Assembly: GCA_016793415.1 (NCBI GenBank)
Contig: JAEUMC010000387.1
Coordinates: 1-5,723, forward strand
Direction of reading: 5' to 3'
Source of the DNA: Devosia sp.
GTDB taxonomy: Bacteria > Pseudomonadota > Alphaproteobacteria > Rhizobiales > Devosiaceae
DNA length: 5,723 nt
In this document: positions 1 through 5,578 of the stretch, one piece after another
How positions within the stretch are numbered: the first letter of the stretch is position 1
Layout: each line of letters begins with the position of its first letter
The notes under the pieces: model-generated
What the model saw: only the letters and a program-made list of their open reading frames with translations
Told to the model about the DNA's origin: nothing
Database searches by the model: none
Translations under genes and position numbers: made by a program

Positions 1-1006
1 CGGCGCCTCGGTTGCCACGGCCACCGCCTACATCGCCGATATCACCCCGCGCGAGAAGCGCGCGCATCGCTTCGGACTGATCGGCGCCGCCTTCGGGCTG
101 GGCTTCATCTTCGGGCCGGTGGTGGGTGGCCTGCTCGGTGAACTCGGGCCGCGCTGGCCGTTCTATGCCGCAGCCGTGCTGGCGGGCGCCAACCTGCTGT
201 TCGGCTTCTTCGTGCTGCCCGAGAGCCTCGGCAAGGACAAGCGCCGCCCCTTCGACATCCGCCGCGCCAATCCGTTCGGCGTGCTGCTGAGCCTTTCGAA
301 GAACCCCGTGGTGCTGTGGCTGCTCGGAACGCTCGGCATCTTCGTGCTTGCCAGCCAGTCGTTCCCCTCGGTGTGGAACTTCTTCACCATCGAAGTGCTG
401 AGCTTCTCGTCGGCGCAGATCGGCGTGGCGCTCGGCTGCTTCGGCATCGGCTTTGCCGCCAGCCAGGCGCTGCTGGTGGGCCTCTTGACCAAGCGGATCG
501 GCGAATGGTCCACTGTCCTGCTCGGCATGCTGGCCGCGTCGATCGCCTTCATCGGCACGGCGTCGATCCACTCCGAGATCCCGCTCTACTTCTTCCTGAT
601 CTTCGGTTCGCTCGCCGGTGTCGCAGGTCCGGCCATCAACTCGCTGATGTCACGCCAGGTACCCGACGATGCGCAGGGCGAGTTGCAGGGCGCCATCAAC
701 GCGACCAACTCGCTGGCCTCGATCCTCGGGCCCCTGCTGGCAACCCAGCTGTTCAGCCACTTCACTCAGGCCGCTCCCGGCACACCGGGCTATTTTCCGG
801 GTGCGCCGTTCCTCGGCGCCGGCATCCTGGTGATCGTTGCAGCCGTGCTGTTCATCTACACCGTGCGCCGCTTCGACCTGATGCACCGCCCGCGCGTGGC
901 CAAGAAGGACCACGTCCACGAGATGGCGCAACCCGGCCAGCAGCAGACCCCGCCGCATGACGAGAATGGCAATGGGAACGGCGTTGAAGGGGCGGCGGGC
1001 CGGTAG
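1..1006 (+). CDS. TetA-like (TCR/Tet family) MFS drug efflux transporter, 5' end missing
   Basis: An inner-membrane proton-coupled antiporter of the major facilitator superfamily, in the family that contains the tetracycline exporters TetA(A)/(B). The gene enters from outside the window: the frame is open from base 2 and gives 334 codons, so about 100 N-terminal residues (TM1-3 and the motif A loop) are missing. The fragment begins in the TM4 region with an AYIADITPREKRAHRFG stretch. It continues with the antiporter motif C in TM5 (GLGFIFGPVVGG, fragment residues 32-43), TM6 ending in LPES, a basic central loop (KDKRRPFDIRR), and about six further hydrophobic segments. The SRQV (217-220) and QGELQG (225-230) elements match TetA proteins closely. 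The last ~46 residues form a hydrophilic Gln/Asn/Gly-rich cytoplasmic tail. Chromosomal members in this order are often annotated as tetracycline exporters without proof, so the substrate is unknown. It converges with gnd across the palindromic repeat. Confidence 0.9.
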   Translation, partial: GASVATATAYIADITPREKRAHRFGLIGAAFGLGFIFGPVVGGLLGELGPRWPFYAAAVLAGANLLFGFFVLPESLGKDKRRPFDIRRANPFGVLLSLSKNPVVLWLLGTLGIFVLASQSFPSVWNFFTIEVLSFSSAQIGVALGCFGIGFAASQALLVGLLTKRIGEWSTVLLGMLAASIAFIGTASIHSEIPLYFFLIFGSLAGVAGPAINSLMSRQVPDDAQGELQGAINATNSLASILGPLLATQLFSHFTQAAPGTPGYFPGAPFLGAGILVIVAAVLFIYTVRRFDLMHRPRVAKKDHVHEMAQPGQQQTPPHDENGNGNGVEGAAGR

Positions 1007-1047
1007 CAGGGTCGAGAGCCATCGTGCCCTCCACGCCCCCCTCTCTT

Positions 1048-1091
1048 GCGATTTCTAAGGCTTAGCCAAACGGCTAAACCTAAGAAATCGC
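1048..1091. repeat. Left-arm internal hairpin of the nested repeat
   Basis: A GCGATTTCTAAGG/CCTAAGAAATCGC stem (1048-1060 with 1079-1091, one mismatch in 13) encloses a second stem, TTAGCC/GGCTAA (1062-1067 with 1072-1077), with an AAAC loop. One C/A mismatch separates the two stems. It lies about 40 bp past the transporter stop, so it could protect or terminate that transcript, but the following bases (TTTCTCCCCC) are not a proper U-tract. Confidence 0.8.
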
Positions 1092-1178
1092 TTTCTCCCC
1101 CGCCAAGGGGGAGAGTCCCGACTGATGCTCAGGTGCAAGTGGAAGTCACCGATCATCTCCCCCTTGGCGGGGGAGAAA

Positions 1179-1220
1179 GCGAAAACTTGGGCTTAGCGCA
1201 GCTAAGTCCTTAGTTTTCGC
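1179..1220. repeat. Right-arm internal hairpin of the nested repeat
   Basis: This is the counterpart of the left-arm hairpin. GCGAAAACT (1179-1187) pairs perfectly with AGTTTTCGC (1212-1220). After one T/T mismatch the stem continues with GGG/CCT (one G-T wobble), passes a single bulged T at 1207, and closes with CTTAGC/GCTAAG around a GCA loop (1198-1200). Its outer stem has AAAA/TTTT where the left hairpin has ATTT/AAAT, so the sequence has changed on both sides and pairing is kept. Confidence 0.78.
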
Positions 1221-1260
1221 AAGAGAGGGGGTCTTGGAGGGCACGATGCCCCCACCCTCG

Positions 1261-2679
1261 TCACTTCCCCAGCGTCGACGGCCACTTGCCGTGCTGCTCG
1301 CCTTCGCGGTCGGTGAGGATGAAGCCGTGCGCGCCGAAAAAGTCGCGCTGGCCCTGGGTCAGGTTCGCCGTGCCCTGTGCCTGGCGGTAGCTGTCGAAAT
1401 AGGCCAGCGAGGCCGAGAGACAGATCAGCGGGAACTCACCGATGGCGCCGGCGGCGACGATCTTTCTGAGCGACTTGTGCGCGTCCTGCATGATGGTGAC
1501 GAAATCCGGCACCATCAGCAGGTTGATGGCTTCGCCCTTGGCGTAGGCCGCCGACATCTGGTCGAGGAAGCGCGAACGAATAATGCAGCCGGCGCGCCAG
1601 ATCTTGGCGATGGTAGCGAGCGGCAGGTTCCAGCCGAACTCTTCCGAGGCCTTCGACAGCACCGCAAAGCCCTGCGCGTAGGACACGATCTTGCCGGCCA
1701 GCAGCGCCTTCTCGAGGTCGGCCAGCGACACGTCCGCCTTGCCGGCCGAGGGCTTGCCATAGACGGCTTCGGCCGCCACGCGCTCGTCCTTGCGCGACGA
1801 GATAGAGCGCGCCGCCACGGCGCCTTCGATCGCGGTAGCCGGGACGGCCAGCTGCTGCGCCGCGATGGCGGTCCAGGTGCCGGTGCCCTTCTGGCCGGCC
1901 TTGTCGAGGATCAGCTCGACGAGCGGCTTGCCGGTCTTGGGCTCGATCGCCTCGAGCACATAGCCGGTGATCTCGATCAGATAGGAGTTGAGCGGGCCCT
2001 TGTTCCAGTCCTTGAACACCTTTGCGGCGGCTGCCGGGTTCATCCCCAGCCCGTCGCGCATCACCCCATAGGTCTCGGCGATCATCTGCATGTCGCCATA
2101 CTCGATACCGTTGTGGATCATCTTGACGAAGTGGCCCGCGCCGCCTTCGCCAAGATAGGCGCAGCACGGCTCGCCGTTGAACTTGGCCGAGATCGCCTCG
2201 AGGATCGGCTGGGCGTTCTTCCACTGCTGCTCGGGCCCGCCGACCATGATCGACGGACCGTGGCGCGCCCCTTCCTCGCCACCGGAAACGCCGATGCCGA
2301 GAAAACCGATATTCTTGGACTTGAGATAGTCGTAGCGCCGCTGGCTGTCGGTGTAGAGCGAGTTGCCGCATTCAAGGATGGCGTCGCCGGCTTCGAGGTG
2401 CGGCAGCAGCTGTTCGATCATTTCGTCGACCGGCTTGCCGGCCTTGACCATGATGATGATGGAGCGCGGCCGCTTCACCGATTGGATGAACTGCACCAGG
2501 TCGGCTTCCGGCACGACCTTCTGATCGAGCCCCTGCTCCCTGGCCATGGCGACGAAATCATCGATCTTGGACGCAGTGCGGTTGTGGACCGCGATGGTGT
2601 AGCCGTTCTCGGCGATGTTGAGCGCCAGATTGGAGCCCATTACTGCGAGCCCGATCAGGCCGATATCGGCAGACGCCAT
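1261..2679 (-). CDS. gnd: 6-phosphogluconate dehydrogenase, NADP-dependent, decarboxylating
   Basis: A cytosolic enzyme that oxidatively decarboxylates 6-phosphogluconate to ribulose 5-phosphate and CO2, normally making NADPH. The 472 residues match the usual length of the long (~470 aa) class. Visible features are the N-terminal Rossmann fold with GLAVMG (residues 10-15) and the NADP-recognition HNRT (32-35), the substrate signature VSGGEEGARHGPS (131-143), and the catalytic segment HFVKMIHNGIEYGDMQ with K186, N190 and E193. These are followed by the all-helical dimerisation domain and the C-terminal substrate-closing tail. The usual GGNS substrate motif reads CGNS here (104-107), a small oddity. 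I chose the start at 2679 (MASADIGL) because GGAG lies 6 nt upstream and the N-terminus then fits the family. In-frame ATGs at 2682 and 2691 also exist, but the one at 2691 overlaps that Shine-Dalgarno sequence. The gene is divergent from the gno-gntK pair. Confidence 0.97.
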   Translation of the reverse strand: MASADIGLIGLAVMGSNLALNIAENGYTIAVHNRTASKIDDFVAMAREQGLDQKVVPEADLVQFIQSVKRPRSIIIMVKAGKPVDEMIEQLLPHLEAGDAILECGNSLYTDSQRRYDYLKSKNIGFLGIGVSGGEEGARHGPSIMVGGPEQQWKNAQPILEAISAKFNGEPCCAYLGEGGAGHFVKMIHNGIEYGDMQMIAETYGVMRDGLGMNPAAAAKVFKDWNKGPLNSYLIEITGYVLEAIEPKTGKPLVELILDKAGQKGTGTWTAIAAQQLAVPATAIEGAVAARSISSRKDERVAAEAVYGKPSAGKADVSLADLEKALLAGKIVSYAQGFAVLSKASEEFGWNLPLATIAKIWRAGCIIRSRFLDQMSAAYAKGEAINLLMVPDFVTIMQDAHKSLRKIVAAGAIGEFPLICLSASLAYFDSYRQAQGTANLTQGQRDFFGAHGFILTDREGEQHGKWPSTLGK

Positions 2680-2685
2680 CATTAT

Positions 2686-2689
2686 CTCC
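2686..2689 (-). promoter_or_regulatory. Shine-Dalgarno site deciding the gnd start
   Basis: On the - strand GGAG sits 6 nt before the ATG at 2679 and 3 nt before the ATG at 2682. The farther upstream in-frame ATG at 2691 has no purine-rich sequence in front of it and shares a base with this site, which argues that translation starts at 2679 or 2682. Confidence 0.6.
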
Positions 2690-2724
2690 ATTGGGAGTCA
2701 TTAGGATTTCATTGCGCGGCTTTT

Positions 2725-2749
2725 TGGCACGGGCGACGCCCGAATGCCA
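2725..2749. promoter_or_regulatory. GC-rich dyad in the divergent gnd/gno control region
   Basis: TGGCA (2725-2729) pairs with TGCCA (2745-2749), and inside it CGGGC (2730-2734) pairs with GCCCG (2738-2742) around a GAC loop, leaving a 2-nt AA bulge. It lies about 45-70 bp upstream of the gnd start. It could be a 5'-leader hairpin of the gnd mRNA or a protein-binding site. It is not an intrinsic terminator for either strand: the T-run precedes it on the + strand and would be read as A's after it on the - strand. Confidence 0.4.
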
Positions 2750-2803
2750 CCCCATCGAAGCCCTGCCCCACCTGCCTGTGCACGTTCCTCACCGCATCGG
2801 CCT

Positions 2804-2818
2804 CTTGGTCTTACCAAG
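2804..2818. promoter_or_regulatory. Candidate GntR (FadR-subfamily) operator upstream of gno-gntK
   Basis: A perfect 6-bp dyad with a 3-bp spacer: CTTGGT-CTT-ACCAAG. Its core, TGGTCTTACCA, fits the TNGTNNNACNA pattern known for operators of the FadR subfamily of GntR regulators, a family often controlling gluconate and uronate genes. It lies 53 bp upstream of the gno start, where a repressor could cover the promoter. The dyad is seen directly; the regulator class is inferred, since no regulator gene is in the window. Confidence 0.5.
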
Positions 2819-2839
2819 GCGCGCATCATCCACTAGTCT
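2811..2839 (+). promoter_or_regulatory. Possible weak promoter for gno-gntK
   Basis: TTACCA (2811-2816) and TAGTCT (2834-2839), 17 bp apart, resemble -35 and -10 hexamers with 4 of 6 and 3 of 6 consensus matches. The -35 would lie inside the candidate operator dyad, consistent with repression by steric block. The match is weak and could be chance. Confidence 0.2.
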
Positions 2840-2856
2840 CGCGCCGCCTGAGCCTG

Positions 2857-2863
2857 GGAGGGG
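2857..2863 (+). promoter_or_regulatory. Shine-Dalgarno site supporting a TTG start for gno
   Basis: GGAGGGG ends 8 nt before the TTG at 2872. No ATG or GTG with comparable support lies near the expected N-terminus. The frame is open far upstream through the antisense of gnd, so this site is the main evidence for the start. Confidence 0.65.
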
Positions 2864-2871
2864 CACTGACT

Positions 2872-3645
2872 TTGGACTCGATTTCTCTATTCAATCTGAG
2901 CGGCAAGCGCGCTTTGGTCACCGGTTCGAGCCGCGGCATCGGCTTCGGCATCGCCGCAGCACTGGCCGGCGCCGGCGCCGAGGTGATCCTCAACGGTCGC
3001 GACCCTGCTGCCCAGGGTGAAGCTGCGGCGCGGCTCGCCGACGACGGCGCGCTGAACGTCAAGGCGCTGGCCTTCGACGTTACCAGTGAGGACAGCGTCG
3101 AGGACGCCATCGCTCATGCCGAAACCGAAATCGGTCCCATCGACATCCTCGTCAACAACGCCGGCATGCAGCACCGCGCGCCGCTCGAGGAGTGGCCGCT
3201 CGACAAATTCAGGCAGGTGATCGACACCAACCTGACTTCAGCCTTCATCGTCGGCCGGGCCGTGGCGCGCGGCATGATCGCCCGCAAATCCGGCAAGATC
3301 ATCAATATCTGCTCGGTAATGAGCAACCTGGCGCGGCCCTCGATCGCCCCCTACGCGGCGAGCAAGGCGGCGATCGCCAACCTGACCCGCGGCATGGCCG
3401 TCGATTGGTCAAAGCACGGCCTCAACGTCAACGGCATCGCCCCCGGCTATATCCGCACCGAGCTCAACGAAGCGCTGCTGAAGAATCAGGAGTTCAACTC
3501 CTGGGTCGAAAAGCGCACCCCGATGGGCCGCTGGGGCGACCCGGCCGAACTGGGCGGCGCTGCCGTCTTCCTCGCCTCCGAGGCTTCCACATTCGTCAAC
3601 GGACACATCCTCTATGTCGACGGCGCCTTCACTGCCACCGTTTGA
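2872..3645 (+). CDS. gno: Gluconate 5-dehydrogenase (5-ketogluconate reductase), SDR family
   Basis: A cytosolic short-chain dehydrogenase that reversibly interconverts 5-keto-D-gluconate and D-gluconate with NADP(H) (symbol gno, or idnO in enteric bacteria). The 257 residues are a normal length for a classical SDR. Motifs are in order: cofactor loop TGSSRGIG (17-24; the Arg suggests NADPH), NNAG (95-98), structural N120, and the catalytic triad S148, Y161, K165 (YAASK). The substrate-class signatures ICSVMSNLARPSIAPY and KRTPMGRWG closely resemble Gluconobacter gluconate 5-dehydrogenase rather than a generic SDR. The start is taken at TTG 2872, which has a good Shine-Dalgarno site and gives the usual short N-terminus before FNLSGKRALVTG. 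It is the first gene of a pair with gntK, downstream of a possible GntR-type operator. A related sugar-acid dehydrogenase activity cannot be excluded. Confidence 0.9.
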   Translation: MDSISLFNLSGKRALVTGSSRGIGFGIAAALAGAGAEVILNGRDPAAQGEAAARLADDGALNVKALAFDVTSEDSVEDAIAHAETEIGPIDILVNNAGMQHRAPLEEWPLDKFRQVIDTNLTSAFIVGRAVARGMIARKSGKIINICSVMSNLARPSIAPYAASKAAIANLTRGMAVDWSKHGLNVNGIAPGYIRTELNEALLKNQEFNSWVEKRTPMGRWGDPAELGGAAVFLASEASTFVNGHILYVDGAFTATV

Positions 3646-4174
3646 AAATGCGCGGATCATCATCGCCATGGGGGTCTCGTCGTCAGGCAAATCGGCGACC
3701 GGCGCGGCCATAGCGCGGCGGTTGCATGCGCCGTTCCTCGACGGCGACGGCTACCACCCGCCCGCCAACAAGGAGAAGATGCGCAACGGCATCCCGCTCA
3801 CCGACGAAGATCGCTGGCCCTGGCTGGAAACGCTGGCCGGCGCGCTGCATCAGGCTGCCGCTGACAAGGGCGTCGCCGTGGGCGCCTGCTCGTCGCTGAA
3901 GCGCGTCTATCGCGACTTCCTCACCGAGAAGGCGGGTGAGCCGATCCTGTTCGTCTTCCTCGACGGCGACATCGACACCATTCGCAAGCGCATCGAAGCC
4001 CGCAACCACGAGTTCATGAGCCCAAAACTGCTCGACAGCCAGTTCGCGACGCTCGAACGGCCTGCCCCGGACGAGAACGTGCTCGCCGTGTCGATTGCGG
4101 ATCCGATCGAAACCGTCGCCGGCAAGGTGGTGAAGCAACTCGGGCACCTGAAGGTCTTCAAGCGTGGGCAGTAG
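3614..4174 (+). CDS. gntK: Gluconokinase (GntK/IdnK type)
   Basis: A cytosolic P-loop kinase that phosphorylates D-gluconate with ATP to 6-phosphogluconate, the substrate of the divergent gnd. The 186 residues are slightly above the usual ~175 because of an N-terminal extension of about ten residues. Seen in order: beta-strand RIIIAM and Walker A GVSSSGKS (20-27; the more usual form is GVSGSGKS), gluconate-site motif DGDGYHPPANKEKM (43-56), PLTDEDRWPWL (61-71), ACSSLKRVYRD (91-101), and the lid/C-terminal signature FMSPKLLDSQFATLERP (134-150). The start at 3614 lies inside gno, giving a 32-bp overlap. The next in-frame ATG (3668, residue 19) would remove the first beta strand, so it is unlikely. 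The Shine-Dalgarno sequence is poor (GGA about 10 nt upstream), so translation may be coupled to gno. Confidence 0.95.
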   Translation: MSTAPSLPPFENARIIIAMGVSSSGKSATGAAIARRLHAPFLDGDGYHPPANKEKMRNGIPLTDEDRWPWLETLAGALHQAAADKGVAVGACSSLKRVYRDFLTEKAGEPILFVFLDGDIDTIRKRIEARNHEFMSPKLLDSQFATLERPAPDENVLAVSIADPIETVAGKVVKQLGHLKVFKRGQ

Positions 4175-4276
4175 CCGGCAGGTTGCGGCCATAGTTGCAT
4201 TCCTCGCCAATGGCGAAAGGCTGCCTTCACGGCTCTGCGCTAGTGTCATGCTCACGAGCTGTACTGTGGGGCCGAC

Positions 4277-5014
4277 ATGTCGGGGCGCGATCTGGTACGC
4301 GATGTGCGGGGCACGGCGAAGCCGTCAGCCGTCCCCGGTGCCCGGCTCGGTATCGTCGATCTCCTGGTCACCGTGCTCGCCGTCATCGCGGTCGGCAGCC
4401 TCGCCTATTTCGGCTACGCGTCCTGGTTCGCGCCCCGCGCACCACAACCACCCGCAGCGCCATCCGCCCAACTCGTCGCCTTCACCGACCCCGCGTTGAC
4501 CTGGGCGGATGAGGATACTGCCCGCTGCCGCGCCAAGGCGCGAGCGGCGAGCGACGACGAGATGCCGGCGGACACCCTGCTCGCCAACCGCGCCGTCACC
4601 GACGGCTTCGGGCCGCTGGCCACCATGATCGAGTGCCGCATCGCGACCAAGAGCATGCGCTTCTGCGATCCGAAGCAGAAGGTCGCGCTCATCGCCATGA
4701 TCAACGACTACCTGGCGCGCGTCGACATGATCCGGCTCGGCATGGGCGTGCAGGGCGCGCCGATGGCCGTGCTCGGCGAGATGTTCGGCGGGGAAATCGA
4801 GGCCGGCTCCAGCGTCTACGAGGTCGAGAAGGACGGCACCTTCGCCTTCATGCAGGTCTATCACGCGCGGATCGCCGCCGCGTTGCAGCGGCTGGGCCGC
4901 GACGGCCTGGTCTCCGCCACCGACTTCGCGACCTTCATGGGTACCGGCATCCCCGCGACGATCACCGCGATCTTCGACGGCGTCGTGCCGCAGCGCCAGG
5001 CCTGCGCAGGCTAG
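4277..5014 (+). CDS. Unrecognised single-pass membrane protein with a cysteine-containing C-terminal domain
   Basis: I do not recognise a family. The 245-residue protein has a short basic N-terminus (RDLVRDVRGTAK), one hydrophobic segment at about 25-47, a Pro/Ala-rich linker (53-63), and a ~180-residue soluble domain. By the positive-inside rule the domain should be periplasmic. It contains four cysteines (84, 120, 130 and 243), which could form disulfides in that compartment. The domain looks alpha-helical, with a Met-rich stretch MIRLGMGVQGAPMAVLGEMFGG (151-172). GGGG lies 5 nt before the ATG, and codon use resembles the neighbours, with high GC at third positions. It starts 102 bp after gntK and could be its own transcript; nothing links it to gluconate use. 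Its stop overlaps that of the convergent ogt gene. Confidence 0.8.
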   Translation: MSGRDLVRDVRGTAKPSAVPGARLGIVDLLVTVLAVIAVGSLAYFGYASWFAPRAPQPPAAPSAQLVAFTDPALTWADEDTARCRAKARAASDDEMPADTLLANRAVTDGFGPLATMIECRIATKSMRFCDPKQKVALIAMINDYLARVDMIRLGMGVQGAPMAVLGEMFGGEIEAGSSVYEVEKDGTFAFMQVYHARIAAALQRLGRDGLVSATDFATFMGTGIPATITAIFDGVVPQRQACAG

Positions 5015-5535
5015 AAGCCGAACGAGAACTGCCCGGTCGGCGAAGCGGCTTTCTCCAGCGCCAGCATTTCCATCTTGGCCCGAACGCCGCCCGGCGACGA
5101 GAACCCACCGGTGCGTCCGTCAGCGGCCAGCACCCGGTGGCACGGCACAATCAGCGGGATCGGGTTGGCGCCCATGGCAGCGCCGACCGCGCGCGACAGC
5201 GCCACGTCGCCCAGCCAGCGAGCAATCGCGCCATAGGTGGTGGTCTCCCCCCAGGCGAGGCCGCGAATATGCTCGTAGATGCGCCGGTTGACCTCGGGTA
5301 CGCGCGACAGGTCGAGCGGCACATCGGCGAAATTGTCGTTCGCCCCTTCAGCATAGGCGAGAATTCGCGCTGTCACTTCCGGCCGTCCGTCGGCTTCCTC
5401 CACGCCATCCGCCTTCCGGAGCCGCGCCTGCATCTCCTCGGGCGTATCGCCCGGCAGCAACAGGCGCGAAATCCCCGCGTCGGTCCAGCCGATCGCCATG
5501 GGTCCCAAAGCGGTGTCGAGCATGCGGTAGTGCAT
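5011..5535 (-). CDS. ogt: Methylated-DNA--protein-cysteine S-methyltransferase (Ogt type)
   Basis: A suicidal DNA-repair protein that moves the alkyl group from O6-alkylguanine (and O4-alkylthymine) to its own cysteine. The 174 residues fit the stand-alone Ogt form without the Ada regulatory domain. An N-terminal ribonuclease-H-like domain (about 1-85) is followed by the DNA-binding/active-site domain: GETTTYGAIA with Y101, the recognition helix SRAVGAAMGANP with the likely arginine finger R115 and hinge N124, active site IVPCHRV with C132 and H133, then TGGFSSPGG and the likely triad glutamate E161. The common IPYG before the conserved tyrosine reads LAWG here. The start at 5535 gives the usual N-terminus, but no good Shine-Dalgarno sequence precedes it. 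The gene converges with the membrane-protein gene and overlaps it by 4 bp. Confidence 0.95.
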   Translation of the reverse strand: MHYRMLDTALGPMAIGWTDAGISRLLLPGDTPEEMQARLRKADGVEEADGRPEVTARILAYAEGANDNFADVPLDLSRVPEVNRRIYEHIRGLAWGETTTYGAIARWLGDVALSRAVGAAMGANPIPLIVPCHRVLAADGRTGGFSSPGGVRAKMEMLALEKAASPTGQFSFGF

Positions 5536-5578
5536 TGGAGCAATGTAGTGAGCGTCGGGCGCGGATTGAACCCGAAAA

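Larger units (their letters stand above)
1020..1248. repeat. 229-bp nested inverted repeat (MITE-like or composite REP-like element)
   Basis: Two inverted arms, 1020-1114 and 1156-1248, flank a 41-nt unpaired centre (1115-1155). The outer 14 bp are perfect (CATCGTGCCCTCCA at the left end, its complement at the right), and the first 32 positions of the arms match at 30. The inner 25 bp (1090-1114 and 1156-1180) are identical. That inner block is itself a hairpin in each arm: an 8-bp TCTCCCCC/GGGGGAGA stem with a 5-nt loop, at 1094-1114 and 1156-1176. Between the outer and inner blocks each arm has a separate long hairpin. The element ends 13 bp after the transporter stop and 12 bp before the gnd stop, filling the convergent gap. 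I see no coding capacity and no clear target-site duplication. It may work as a bidirectional transcription barrier, but there is no clean U-tract. The family assignment is inferred; the structure is seen directly. Confidence 0.88.

Noticed and set aside
1020..1248. Insertion sequence or target-site duplication at the ends of the nested repeat
   Set aside because: The element has no transposase frame, and the bases just outside the two ends do not form a clear direct repeat.
1436..2371. A 311-codon - strand frame overlapping gnd, and similar long frames across the window
   Set aside because: These are out-of-frame shadows rich in Arg, Ala and Gly with no family resemblance, produced by high GC content.
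1234..3645. An 803-codon + strand open frame running through the whole antisense of gnd and into gno
   Set aside because: The upstream part is in register with gnd codons on the other strand and stays open because gnd lacks TTA, CTA and TCA codons, as expected at high GC. Only the part from 2872 resembles a protein family, and it has its own ribosome-binding site.
4204..4216. A small hairpin (TCGCC-AAT-GGCGA) 30 bp after gntK as a terminator
   Set aside because: The stem is only 5 bp and no T-run follows on the + strand.
5555..5578. A tRNA T-arm-like sequence on the - strand (GGGTTCAATCC)
   Set aside because: The 5-bp stem around it has an 11-nt loop instead of 7. There is no acceptor, D or anticodon arm, and the sequence upstream on that strand reads as coding.
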